From: Sweltsa coloradensis
Taxonomy: Eukaryota > Arthropoda > Insecta > Plecoptera > Chloroperlidae
DNA length: 64,000 bases
Assembly (NCBI GenBank): GCA_024449915.1
Contig: JAMZAV010000024.1
Coordinates: 496,001-560,000 of the forward strand
Reading direction: 5' to 3'
Shown: piece after piece, positions 51,338 to 63,409 of the stretch
How positions within the stretch are numbered: the first letter of the stretch is position 1
Layout: each line of letters starts with the position of its first letter
Made by a program: the position numbers and the translations under genes
The notes under the pieces: generated by a model
The model's database searches: none
The model's input: the letters and a program-made list of their open reading frames with translations, nothing else
What the model was told of the DNA's origin: nothing

Positions 51338-51705
51338 AAAGAAATGAGATCTAAAAAAGGGCCAAGCTCATCTACACTCCCACATTTGCGCATTCTTAAT
51401 TCATAAATGTACAGTGTCCCGTAACAGCATTCTTGAAAAGCTTGGCAAAATAGAATTTGCATGATATTACGTTTAAATTAATTATAAAAAAAGAACTTGG
51501 ATTAACTATTACTTTAAATTAATATTGCAAATTCTATTTTGCCACGCTTTTCACGGGTGCTGTTAGGGACACAGTACGTTTATGAATTAAGAATGCGCAA
51601 ATGTGGAAGGGTAGAATGAGCTTTGCCCTTTTTTAGATCTCATTTCTTTTGAGTGTGTAAGGTTTGGCTGTATTTTTACAAGTTTTTGTTATGTGTGTAC
51701 CTTAG
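50845..51705. mobile_element. Inverted-repeat element carrying a long (CTA)n tract
   Basis: About 50 bp at 50849-50900 (ACACATAACAAAAACTTGTA, ATACAGCCAAACC) is mirrored at 51661-51705. Inside, 51336-51464 and 51525-51655 form a second inverted pair of about 130 bp around a 60-bp loop. No ORF except repeat artefacts. Confidence 0.7.
51176..51335. repeat. (CTA)n/(CAC)n microsatellite
   Basis: About 160 bases of CTA triplets with a CAC-rich centre. The long poly-Tyr/poly-His and poly-Val ORFs here are artefacts. Confidence 0.95.
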
Positions 51706-52869
51706 TCTTCAAAAACACATCGAATGTATGAAGTAAGTACTTATATCCATCAATTATTATCAGTCACTAATCAACATGGTTGTTTGTAGAACTTCTTACA
51801 ACTTTCTTAGTTGGCACTTCTTGTAGTACACTTACTTATTACATTTCTGTCCGTTCATCTGTGTGTGTCTTGTCTCCCCAATCTTTGGTCCACGGAACGG
51901 GGTTTTTGTTGATATTGTCGTTCAACAAGGATGATATAGAATGTTTTTGGTGACCCTGGGGGTGAGAGGTGTGTGGCTAACTCCCTCGCAACCTTCACCC
52001 AGGGGCGTAACCAGGGTAATAATATGACCCTGGGGGGACTTGTGTTCCGAGCCAGTTTATGTACGACACGAGGTTTGGGCAAAGCTCTAGCCATTGAGAC
52101 TTTTATGCCAAAGATGGAATTTTATTTCCATTTATTAATTTTCAAACACATAAGAACATTTAACTTAAAAATTGATTAACAATACTAGCAACAACATTTT
52201 TACTTGTTTGGTTTCAGATCGTGTGAACATAGTTTGTAATGCACCACTCTAGCCTAGTGTTGCATGTGGGGAGGACAGACCCATGCTGCCTCCAGCTACA
52301 AACAAGGGGAGGGAATGTAAAAGAAAATTAACTGTCTTATCAAAATGTTGATACATGATACTTCTGCTAAGTAGGCTATGTAGGGCCTATGTTCCGAATG
52401 AGCCTTGCTGGCCCACGAGTATTATCTCCAACAAGTAGGCAGATATTTCCTTTTTTCCAGAACCGATTACTGGTTGGCCCTTGTTCACTTGTCGACTGTC
52501 TGTGCCGACTAGGTTGGCTCTGACCGCTCCCCGACTGAAAATCAGCTGTGACCGAGTGGATATACTCTTAGTCTTAATATGAATTTATATACAGTAATTG
52601 TGATGTAAAGTTGTGGTTGTCAGGCCTGGCTCTGGCAACGAAGATGTTAACCCAAGAAATGGAGTAGTGCGGTCCTCCCCCAGCCCGATTTAATTCTGGA
52701 TACGAGTGTCGAAGATTATATATTTATTTGTCTGGTGTTTTAAAAGAAATTACAAATAAAAAAATGTAGGGTCAGTTGTTAACAATGAAAAGATGGGTGT
52801 ATGCATTATTACTAATTACTAATTACATTGTATTATAAACCATATGTGGAATTTGTATTATAATAATAG

Positions 52870-52875
52870 TTTATT
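52870..52875 (-). terminator. Candidate poly(A) signal AATAAA for HDHD2
   Basis: AATAAA on the minus strand about 175 bases past the HDHD2 stop. Plausible but unconfirmed. Confidence 0.45.
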
Positions 52876-53050
52876 TTCATTTAACAGAACAGTACCCTAT
52901 CTACATATGTGCATAGTACATACATACACCAACAAAGTAAAAATGAAGTTATTTCTTATTATCAAGTTTTATAAATGATATTTCAGCTTAAAGTGGGCTA
53001 TATTGATACCTTCATTCATATATCTTTGGTAATAAAACCTATAATATAGT

Positions 53051-53230
53051 TTATTGTTTGTTAGCATTTAATTCTTGAAGCAGAAAGTCAATTGCCTGTG
53101 CAAAATTCACGCATGTTTTGAATGGCCTCGGTGAAACCTTTTCTTCATCTCCTGGACGATACTTCCCAGTTTGGACTAGAAAGCCTCTCATACCCACACC
53201 CTGGGCCCCACCAATATCATCTCGGACATC
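53051..53230 (-). CDS. HDHD2: HDHD2 coding exon 4 with stop
   Basis: 180 nt, acceptor CCCTAG. Encodes [31 protein letters not shown] and LNANKQ, then TAA. The stop codon itself lies inside an AATAAA, probably by chance. Confidence 0.96.
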   Translation of the reverse strand, partial: DVRDDIGGAQGVGMRGFLVQTGKYRPGDEEKVSPRPFKTCVNFAQAIDFLLQELNANKQ

Positions 53231-56200
53231 CTAGGGAAGAAGGAAACATTGAGGCCACTCAATTCTATTTCAATACTAACGATCGGTGATGGCACAACAT
53301 TTAGAAACAAATTACATTTATAAGGATGATTTTATGAGATCACACATTGTAGTACAAATGGACCCTAATTTCTCAAATAGCTACAGTTTTGAGTGGAGAT
53401 GGGACAAATTGTTATTTCCAACACAGATGACATAATGGAGTGAAAATCACATTAGTAGTTAAACCGTTGTAACTAATTAGTTCTAACTTCTAAGGTTTAA
53501 AATTTAGCCTAAAGATGGCCAATTTCACATTTGACCAAATTTGATTCTCATTATTAATTATTATTGTGTGAGATACCGATGTATGAACGATTCCAATTCT
53601 TATACTAACCAAACTTAGGCATTCACTAAATAAACACATTTAATATAAATATAGACTAGGCCTCATCTGAAGAAGGTTGGTTACCAGAATAATGAAATGA
53701 ATTTAATTTACAATAATTAATTCACAGTAGTCATTCACTGGCTACAAACATAGATTATCTTATGTTGTTGGTATTTATCTTGTTTTATGTAGGCCTAGGT
53801 ACAGGTCTTAGGCCTATCATATTTAAAAATTACCACAATACAGGGCTTCTGGGCCTAGTTTTAATATTTTTAAAGTAACATTCAATCAATACTACCGGTA
53901 TATTTTGTTTTAGAATGTTGACAAAGAACAAAATACATGGTATATGGGCAATCAATACAAACGGTGTCCCTGGATTAGGATTTAACAATATAGGAATCGG
54001 AATCACTCAAAATGACCCAAAAAATGGAGAATCTTGATTATAATGATTCTAAGAGATTCCGTGGAACCGCCGGAATCGGTAGGTATCAAAATTGGCACAA
54101 TGTGTGGGTGCCCGTAAATACCCTCCGGCACCCACAGAGTTAGCGCCCATGGACAATTTGATAAGAGAAGCAGAAGATAATTTATTCACCATTTGATCTG
54201 TAGGGCCTACATGGTACAATAGGTTTTGTAAAAAATAAAAAATGTTGCCTATATCCTCAAATATGCCTGCTCAAAGAAATATATTTTTGTATTCTTGAGT
54301 AGGCCTACCCCGGTATAGCTAGGTTGCTCACACAACACAGTACATGGCCAAAAGGCCTTACACTGTGTACTACTTACATCGCCAATCATGACTGCATGCT
54401 TCGGATCTATTTCTCCCAAGGCTGCTTGAAAGAATGCGGGTGATGGTTTTCCTACCACTTCACTTTTACATTCTGCAGCATACTCTAATCCTTTAATGAA
54501 TGGCCCAGGACCCAGCGCCAAACCATCTGATCTCTTGTAATATCGACCTTCATGAATAGCAATCAAGGAATTTCCTTTTGTGCACAGTATCCTAATACAA
54601 AAGTTACATAATATAGTTAGCACTTCTTTACAAATTTGTTATAAAATGCCCTAAGTAGCTGTGTATTGGTAGGCATATTAGTTTCTCACATGCCCAAAAG
54701 GCTAGAGTGGCGTATAATGGCATAATCAATTAAAATAATACTAAAATATACAATAACAAATAAAAATAATCAAATAAAACAAATAAACTTATACTTCTAG
54801 GCTAGACCCTACGCCTAGGCCCTAGCTTACAAGTCTGTGACAGAGAGAGCTATCATTCCAGTAACTGTCAAAAGTATTTGCCTACACGGATGTGTCTAGC
54901 GATTGCACTTCATTAGTTTTGTTCGTTCACTTCAGTCCGTCCGGCTAAAGCCGGACATGTCCTCTTTTTTTATGTCTGTCCGGGCGTTTTTTTCAAAATA
55001 ATGCAAATGTCCGGTTACTTCACCCAAAACAGATGAGTGAGGCAGAAGGTAAGAGAAAAGACTCAGATTTTCACGAGAAACTTGTAGCAGACAAATGGGT
55101 TGTGTATTCCACAAAGAGTAGATCAGTTGAATGTTACAGTGAATTTTTGAAAATTGCATTTTTTTTTTTTTGCAATTCCTGCCCAGTATGCAAATGTTGA
55201 GAGGCTTTTCTCTCTTATAAATGCTCAATGGACAAAGGAAAGAAACCGGTTGTCTGTCAATTCAGTAAAAGGAATTATTACTGTGCAATATTATAAAAAT
55301 ATGAGATGTAAAGATTTTTAGAACTAGGGCCTACTTGCTCTCCAAGCCAGCTTTGTTGCAAAACATTTCTTCAGCTGAAAAGTACAGTTGGTACAAACCA
55401 GCAATTCCTGAATCTAATTGCAGTTCAGAACCAGGCCCGTCTTCTTCAACAAATTAGTTGTAGGTGAATCAATAAAATAATGTAGGCCTACATGTTATAA
55501 TAAACATTTTTCCATTATAAAATGTAGTGTTCATGAAAAAATAACCCCTCAATTTAAAAGGCGACCTTACCACTGTCCTTCCTTGTTCAGATCGCTCTAA
55601 ACGCTATCCTGACGGTAAAAATGTAAAAAAAAAATCGACTCCGGCAGCTGGGGCTCCGCCCCAGACAGCCCTTGTAGTCCGCGAATGTCTGTGCACCAAA
55701 TGTCCTCTTTTTTGCTGAGACACTTATGGTAACCCTAACTTCAGTGTAACACTCTCTAGCATAACACTAGCCCACTCCAAGTGTTTACACTAGGTAGGCC
55801 TACCTATGCGAACAAAAAGACTTTATGTAAGTCTAGGTAGACGCTTGTTTAAATAAATTGTGGGCTTAGGTTACTCTTGCATTCCGTAATACTTACGTAA
55901 AAGCTTTGTTAAGCACGGCATAATTAAATTTTTCAGGTGCAAGTCCCACAACAACAGAATTGTAATCTGTGTTCCCTTTTTTAGTCACTTCAGTAAAATC
56001 TTCAAGAGCTGCATCATCAACGATCAACATAGGGTTGAGACCTCGGGAAACTATCAAATCCCGAGCAGCCCATAGTGAGCTAAATATTTCTTGCTCTTCG
56101 ATTTTAAAACCTAGACTAATTAATCGTTGGTATAGGCACTGCCGAGATTCCTTAGTGGTATTTGTGACGAATTTGATGGTTATGTTCGTCTGTCTTAACC

Positions 56201-56392
56201 TAAAAATAAAATGTAAACAAAGAATGCAGCGGGGTTGACAAGTAATTTAAGCAATGTCGCACTTTTGATTAAAATGTAAAGTTACCTCTCCAATGCTTCT
56301 ATTGCTCCTGGAAGAGCATAATTTTCTATGTGCAACGTACCACTAATATCTATTAAAATTGCTTTCAAAGACGAATTTAACGCAGCCATCAT
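53051..56392 (-). CDS. HDHD2: Haloacid dehalogenase-like hydrolase domain-containing protein 2, 4 exons
   Basis: HAD-superfamily, C2-capped (NagD/LHPP-like) phosphatase homologue, presumably cytosolic; the substrate of this family member is not settled. Exons 56392-56286, 56199-55897, 54591-54378 and 53230-53051 join in frame to 804 nt, 267 residues (vertebrate HDHD2 is 259). Motif I is LIDISGTL with Asp15 as nucleophile and Ser17 where most HAD phosphatases have the second Asp, as is normal for HDHD2 and LHPP. Motif II is FVTNTTKES (Thr48), motif III VVGKP (Lys185), motif IV MIGDDVRDD (Asp208, Asp209, Asp213). Two adjacent ATGs (56392 and 56389) are possible starts; a more upstream in-frame ATG at 56473 would add 27 residues that the family lacks. 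It converges on ACOX1 from the other side of about 6.3 kb of repeats. Confidence 0.95.
54378..54591 (-). CDS. HDHD2: HDHD2 coding exon 3
   Basis: 214 nt, acceptor ATTAG, donor GTAAGT. Encodes [20 protein letters not shown], motif III in [11 protein letters not shown] and half of motif IV, HAVMIGD. Confidence 0.97.
54937..55737 (+). mobile_element. Decayed hAT element in HDHD2 intron 2
   Basis: ACTTCAGT flanks it perfectly (54929-54936 and 55738-55745). The right end reads AGAGACACTT-free GAGACACTTATGGTAACCCTA; the left end does not mirror it well. GTCCTCTTTTTT occurs near both ends in inverse orientation. It contains the C-terminal transposase remnant at 55171-55320. Confidence 0.65.
55171..55320 (+). 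pseudogene. hAT transposase C-terminal dimerisation domain remnant
   Basis: Plus strand: [20 protein letters not shown], then [19 protein letters not shown] and a stop after KNMRCKDF. This is the conserved hATC dimerisation motif. Upstream coding sequence is degraded across a poly-T tract. Confidence 0.75.
55897..56199 (-). CDS. HDHD2: HDHD2 coding exon 2
   Basis: 303 nt, acceptor TTTTTAG, donor GTAAGT. Encodes [44 protein letters not shown] and [19 protein letters not shown], covering motif II and the start of the C2 cap. Confidence 0.96.
56286..56392 (-). CDS. HDHD2: HDHD2 coding exon 1
   Basis: 107 nt, donor GTAACT. Encodes [20 protein letters not shown] through EALE, with HAD motif I. 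Confidence 0.9.
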
Positions 56393-57997
56393 GGTTCCAC
56401 AAATCCACTTCCATCGTAGCGCAGCGTTGCCAGGTGGACCTGCTACAAAACGATCACATTCGAAGTCGACCAACCGGCAACATTGCTTTTGGTTACCCGC
56501 TCAAAAGTTATGAACTGAAATTGTACGGGTAACCCGCTGAACCGTATTGTGGCCTTTAGTTCTGGGCCTCAGTTTTTACAAAATTACAAGGGGAAGTGTT
56601 CCGGTTTTGGAAATAAGTATACATTATCACATAAATTATAGTTAGTTCCTAGGTTAGGGGGAAAATTAAATTAGAAGCAATACAATTTAAATAAACGACA
56701 ATGATATACGGACTATTTTCTTGAGGCCCAGTATAGTACCTAAGACAGACAATCAGTCTTATTACCCAAATGTACCACTTCCATTTTGTAAATTCTACCT
56801 TTTTACCGTTTTTTTGGTATAGGCCTACAAAGGTAAAAGCCAACAATTTCAGTGTCACCATTGTTTTTGTTTTTTTCTGTATCATGCTTACAAATATTGG
56901 ATGTAATGTATTGCTTCATGTTCCAGCGTTATCGATACAATATAATTATTTCTATTTGATAAATTTGTCTATTTTTGCCGTTTTAAGATTCTCAGAGATT
57001 TCTATTTCCCCGTTGCCTTTCCTGTATTCGGGGTAAAATTACGATTTCTTCGCCTTTTTTCGCGTGATCGACAGCTTGAACCTACAATAGTTCACAAAGA
57101 AAATGTGCAACTGAAATTTGATCTCATTAGCAATATTTTTCACTTAATTTTGGCAAATCGTCATCAACCGTATGCCAGCATAGTATAACATTTATTTCCA
57201 CCTGTGCATCTTTTTTTAATGTGTGTGTTACAATAAGATAAGGAATATGAAGTAGCTTTTCCCGATATAACCATGTTCAATAGGGGGCTAGATGATTGTG
57301 AGTGGAATGTTCGAGGGCTGTTGAAGAGGTGTCTGGGATTTCCGGTGACAGGACTTGAATCCGCATCCTCCCGAGTCAGAGGAGAGTAAGTAGGCACATA
57401 CATGATGCCATCAATGGTGGTTGTATACTGGTATGTATGCTTATATTATAAAAATAGCTCTTCTTTAATCAAAACTAATAAATTTATAAACTGGAAAACG
57501 TAGAAATTACGCCTGGTTAGACGAGCGTGAAACATGCGTAGCACGAGTGGATATTAGAGTTCTGAAGAGGGCCATGATTCGTCTCCTGCCAGATTTCCCA
57601 CGAGAAAAAATGCTGGGTATGAGGAAAAATTCCCCTTGCTCCCAGTCCCAGGGTCCCCAAAATAATTCTGTATCATCCTTGTACGGCATACCAACATAAA
57701 CGGGGTGTTGTTTTATCTTGGAAACGACAACGCTCAGTAAAAGACGTTACGTGATTGCGGTGTGACAGGATCGCAGGTGACCGACTGATAATCCAATTGA
57801 GTTGTACTTGTGAATGTGACCACAATTATTTTTATTTATTTTGCCTACGATATTGATATTTTATACGACTAGAATATTAGGTAGCAAAGCTGTAGTCCGT
57901 CCGTCTGTGCGTGTGTCACGTCTGTTGACAAAAACCGAACACAACGTCTGACGGACATGCGTTCTATTGTTGGCTTTGTCCTTGAACATGGAGGATA

Positions 57998-58108
57998 CAG
58001 AAAGTTTCTAGTACCCGGTCCTGGGGGTAAGGGGAATGACTTGCCCCTCAGAAAGTTTCTAGTACCCGGTCCTGGGGGTAAGGGGAATGACTTGCCCCTC
58101 AGAAAGTT
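57998..58108. repeat. Tandem 51-bp repeat, two copies plus a partial
   Basis: CAGAAAGTTTCTAGTACCCG with GTCCTGGGGGTAAGGGGAAT is repeated exactly at a 51-bp (17-codon) period. A chance ORF runs through it. Confidence 0.9.
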
Positions 58109-60214
58109 TGAGAGTTCATGTTCTCGGCACCAACACTAAGTGAATGCAAGAACAAGCAAGACACTTTAATGATACGCTTTGTCTAACCTTGCGCTGCCAT
58201 CAAAACGATCGACCACAGTAAATGATTATATTTTTGTATTCTTCGTCGATTGTATGTTTTTTTTCTTCTCCCGAGCCTAGGCATGTACAAATACGTACTA
58301 TCTATATTTAACAATGGATTGTAATTTCAGTTTTCAACGAATGAAGAATGTGCCTCCCCGTCTTGGCCCAGGGTAGAATTAACCCAGAACATACATGGCT
58401 CTGCTAATAAAAGGCGATGAAAGAGGCCAAGTCCATCGCGCAAACATTAGCGTGTATACGTACCCTAGAACTAGAGGCGAGCTCTATCAGTCGTCGTCGC
58501 GGATCCCTCCTCCCTGTGACGACCTCCCAAATGACGACATGATGACCACTACGACATGACAGTCCCCCCCCCCCCCACCCGTGACCTGCATGGGACTTTC
58601 CTCCCTATGCTAGAGTGGCGCGTTATTACCTAACAGTTGACGCGCCCTCAAACTAAATAAACTAAACAATGTGCCAAAACTGTATCTGCCTACAGGGGCT
58701 ACAAGGAATTTGGTGAAATGCATACGTATGATTTATTTATTCCACATGGCGATAAAAAAACATAGCATATTATGTTTTTAAAATTGGGTTTGTTTCAATT
58801 TTCTTCATTTTTACTCTGACGCTTATTCCACTAAGCGGTAAATCCGCCTCGGGTCGTTGATATTAGTTAGTTAGGGGACCCTGACACGTGATCTTAGTCG
58901 GGAGGTTGCCGCGTGGGCTCAACGTAACTCAGGTCAGAACCAGCACGCGAGACAAAGTCGATGTGTTCTGGATCGATTCTCGTACCGGGAATCCTGACTG
59001 AAAAGCTTCTCACTGGGGATTGTATATCTTTCTGTCCATTCCAATACGAAATCAGACTGAAATTTGTAATTATTGCAAACTTATGGTGACTTTCCATGTA
59101 TTTATTGACTCAGATATTGAAATAAATAAAAATTAATGTACACATGTACTTAAATACTACACATCGTGCGGAATCATTGCTTGCTTTTCATATACTCTCA
59201 TATTGACCACACATCTTTTTCTCAGCAGGATGTGTAAATTGAATTAAGAGCCAGCCTTACTACTTCAAAGAGTCCCCCCCCCCCCCCCCCCCCCTAGCAA
59301 ACACTCCGTGGCAACCAAGACGTAGGCCCAGGCTGAGCTGCCATAGTAACCGATGCTCTTAGGGGACACTACCGGCTACCGGCTCCCGGCGATCACACAG
59401 TCCAGCGTCTTTGATTCAATATACGGACATTTCCTTTGATTTATAGCTCTATACATTACGAACGTCTAATTGATATTATGTCTTAGTTAGAGTGCTAATT
59501 GGTAGCTTAATTAGTTAACTTAGATCAACATTTGACCAAGAAAGAGGATTGGTCTGCTTTTGGTTTGCTTTTGAAGGAGACGATGTGAAATCTGCAATCA
59601 AATGTACAAACATTTATGTGTGATATTAAGTGTCTTTGTGAGAGTAGGTATATAACTTACGCTTCGCTGGATACTGGGACTTGAGACAGAGTTTGCCTAT
59701 GAAGTAGGACGCTCATTACCACATTACATTACATGGAATAATGCGATAGGGTCATTAAGAAGATTATACCAATACATGCATTTGTTTTTATTTATTTGAA
59801 TAGTTCTCCAGATAAATTAATGTATTTTGTACTTACTATTTTGTATTTGTACAAATAAGTTGTAAATTGCTAATACATGTGTACACATACATTCATGTCG
59901 AGCAAATGCACCACATGTTTGTAACATTACCGGTAGTTTAACCTTTTGTAATTATAAAACATGATTTTCGAGTGGTGTTATTTCAAATCTAATATCTATC
60001 ATATTTAGTTATAAAAACTTAGTAACGAAGGGGGTTATATTTGTATTAATAATAATTATAATAATTTTTCGAGGGAATCCTTTCCAGGGTGCAATGCGTG
60101 CCCCTCTTCAGGTGACTAACTAGGTATATTGGAGTCAGGACAATTGTGAAGGGATGTCCGAGGCCTGTTTGACAGGACAATATCCCTTGCATTCACATTA
60201 ACGACCGAGAAAAA

Positions 60215-60310
60215 CCTTTAAAAAAAACTGTATTTGGGATTGCCGATCTCGACGGGTATTGAACCCGGGACCTCCCGAATCAGAGTCGCGCGCTTAACGC
60301 TCGAGCCAAC
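60215..60310 (-). repeat. Minus-strand tRNA-like repeat
   Basis: GGGATTGCCGATCTCGACGG, TATTGAACCCGGGACCTCCC and GAATCAGAGTCGCGCGCTTA read, on the minus strand, as a tRNA-like head with a TTCAA-type B box. Related B-box pieces occur near 57350, 61440 and 61800. Confidence 0.5.
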
Positions 60311-62675
60311 ACTTGTCAGTTATAGTTTTTATCTTAAACATGTGTAAAATTTTATGTACTGTATTTGGAGGCAGTGTTTCTTTCCCACTACATGAATTGC
60401 AAACGCAGACAAGACATATATTATGTGTTTCGAGTCACTCTGAGCACCAACGTCACGTAGATACGCCCTAAAACAAAGAGTATGCCAGAAAATTAGAAGG
60501 GCGTGGCAAAACACCAAGAAAGTCATTTTCTTATATAGCATAATACTTTATTAATATTTTGAACAATTAACATAATCCAATTTGAGCATACGGTAAAGAG
60601 ACAATAATAATATACGTGTACGTTATCGTTATTAGGCCCATAATGGCTATGCGTGCTTCATGATCACTACAGTTTCTTTTACCACAATAATTGCATATTA
60701 CAAACAGCTTGCACATTTCTAAAAAACTTTCTGGTCCATTTCAACAAAATTAGGTCTTGGTAGACGAAACGTTTTATAATATATAATTATTGTAAGATAG
60801 TAATTTTGAGTTATACACCTCGTTTTTATTATCGTTGTGAAGCACTACCGATTATTGGTCAAACTGTCAGTCTAAAGGAAGTCATTATTTTACATAGTCT
60901 TTAAGCTCTCGGTTGTAACAGAAAGCCGATCGAAGTTTTCTCTAAGCCCGGGTTTAGAAGGCCTATTATAAAACTGTCCACGGTCCAGCTGTAAGCTTAT
61001 TCGATATTTTGCAAAGTCTGAACTTTTAGAGACCCTTTCGATCAAAATATAATTCTTAAGCTTTACTCTTCTCGTCCATACAGTTGGCCAGGTAAGAAAC
61101 CTACTTGTTCAAAGACACGTCTTCAAATTTTACCCCGCACGAGGGAATAAGGCAAGTTTGGTTTATTAGGGGAGAGGTGTTGTATTTATCAGATACTATT
61201 ACAAATTATATTTTGTATAACAATGTTATATGCATTTCATCTATCAATAGACGGATTGTGATAACCCTATAAACATTTGAAAATAATTTGTTATAATTTT
61301 TGGTCAAGTTGCCCCTGTTCGGGGGGCTGGGGGGGCTAACAAGGTGTATGGTGCTAGGTCGTTTGGGAAGAAGTTACCACCAAGTTACCAACATTTTGTA
61401 TTTTGACTAACGAAACACGAAAAAAACTTAGGATTACAGTCAGCCGGGATCGAACCGATGGTCTCAGAAATAATTTAAATTATATTGTTGTGTGTATCTA
61501 TAAATATGTCAAAATATAAGTTATCGCGTTGTTTACACACATTTCTTTAGAAATAGTTCATTATTTGATTGTAAACCTGCATTAAAGTTTCCCTTGCATT
61601 ATTCATCGGTTTATCATATTGTGATGGAAGCATCACGTGCCTGGTTACGAGTGTACCATATTTGTGGTACTATACTCTACAACTACATTGTACTGAGCTA
61701 CCCCTATCAAATACTCAAGCCTAGGTGAGCTTGAACTGTTACAAATCCAGGATCAACTCAAATCTCCACATGGAATACCATCCAGAAACTCCCTCGAACC
61801 TCAACGGGGATTGAACCCGGGTTTATCTGTGTATGCACAACATTCATATTATAAAGTTTTGTGTATAATAACGCAGAATCTTAAATTATGTGCTCTCCGA
61901 GATTTGTATTGAGACAAAGTTTACTTTTCCCACCAATTTTGCCACGGGAGCTTACGTTTTCATATATTTAATATCTATAATGATATATCATGCGTTTGTG
62001 GTAGTTTCAATAGTATTATTCCACAATATCAACACATGATTTTACTAGGGTTTAGGACTTTTTACAATATTTATGACTGATTTAAATACTTGTTACCAAC
62101 CAAGTACAAGTGGGGACATAGTGTGTTGACTTACTATCAATATTTATTATGAACTTACTTTAGGTTAGACAAAATATAATTAACCATGCGTTATGAATAT
62201 TTTGTCATATTTTTTGGGAGAAAATACCACAAACATGCATTATTATAATTAATGGGTGGGCACTGCATTGGAGGGTAAATTTGAGGAAGGCCTTTGTACA
62301 CCCTTCGAAGTATTATTTGTCCTGATCTGTGATTGTAATTTTCTTATCAACGTTGTTGTAGTGGCAGAAAAAAAATCGCAATCGAAACCACTCATTCTTT
62401 ACTTCCTTTATTACTCCGTCTGTTTTATGTTTTTTAACTTAAAAAACGTATTTTGAAATTTGTTAAAAATCAGTTTGTGTAACTGAACAGTATAGATGTT
62501 AAGTAAACATTCAAACATAGAATGGAATAAATACTTCCCCATAATATGGGAGTCAGTTCCGTCAGACTCAGTTCGGGGTGGTCTTGGGTTCGAGTACCAA
62601 CTCGAGTTGTTTCTGTGTACCTCAAACATAATGGGGATTTTGTTGTGCCCTGTGATGGGTAGACTCTAGTTACAA

Positions 62676-62676
62676 T

Positions 62677-62726
<50 letters not shown>
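62676..62726. repeat. (TTTA)n microsatellite
   Basis: Uninterrupted ATTT units for about 50 bases. Confidence 0.95.
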
Positions 62727-62728
<2 letters not shown>

Positions 62729-63202
62729 ATCCTTTGAACATTCATTTTAGCTCCCAACATTCTCTTTTATTCTTATGGAGAGGTGCGTTAAGATCACACT
62801 GATTTTTATCACTGAGCATAATCAGTATTTTGCAGCAATTATTTTTTCCCACATTTAAAACCATGTATATGAGCATTCTTGCACTTATTAAGGGCAATAT
62901 GTGATAGGGTTGAATTAAAATAAATTGAATTGAAATATCATAGGCTAAAATAAGTACACACTGTGATACTAAAAGAATTATGATGCATGGTCCAACTTCG
63001 GTTCCAATAAAGCCAAAACACATGTTTAAACGTTGAATCACTTCTAGTTATAATGCTAACTGACGCACTCTAGCTATTCACAAAAAACAAAAGGATCACG
63101 TTTCGCCTTTATTCAAGTGTCGTAGGTACATCCGATTAGTTTGTGTTCGAGTAAAAGTAAAAGTATTTCATTTGTTACGTTTCCCTGAAAGCTCTGTTGT
63201 TT

Positions 63203-63409
63203 TTAAAGCTCTGGCTCGTGTAAATCCACATTGAACGTGACATCTAAACCCGAATCGCGTAAATTATTGGTGAATTGAAGTTTTAACTTGGAGGCTCCGT
63301 TTGCTAGTTGAGTTTGCTGCACTTTCGTGTCCACGAGTATATGAAGGCAGGTTAAGTATTTGCTTGAACGCAGGCCAGGTCCTCTGAGTAAACGGATCAT
63401 TCCTTCCAA
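63203..63409 (-). CDS. Unidentified ORF, possible exon or decayed element
   Basis: Minus-strand ORF of 68 codons. The last 45 residues (LVDTKVQQTQLANGASKLKL, LRDSGLDVTFNVDLHEPEL) have a protein-like composition unlike the low-complexity ORFs around it. I recognise no family. There is no clear acceptor or poly(A) signal. Confidence 0.2.
   Translation of the reverse strand: MEGMIRLLRGPGLRSSKYLTCLHILVDTKVQQTQLANGASKLKLQFTNNLRDSGLDVTFNVDLHEPEL

Larger units (their letters stand above)
58660..63180. other. Intergenic, no gene seen
   Basis: AT-rich DNA with poly-C at 59274-59295, tRNA-like repeat pieces near 60250, 61440, 61800 and 62590, and (TTTA)n at 62676. No conserved coding segment found on either strand. 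Confidence 0.5.

Noticed and set aside
50936..51406. 156-codon ORF with long Tyr/His runs, and the opposing poly-Val ORF
   Set aside because: Both depend on the (CTA)n/(CAC)n tract; no conserved flanking protein.
56390..56473. N-terminal extension of HDHD2 from an upstream ATG
   Set aside because: Adds 27 residues absent from the family; the downstream ATG pair aligns with known starts.
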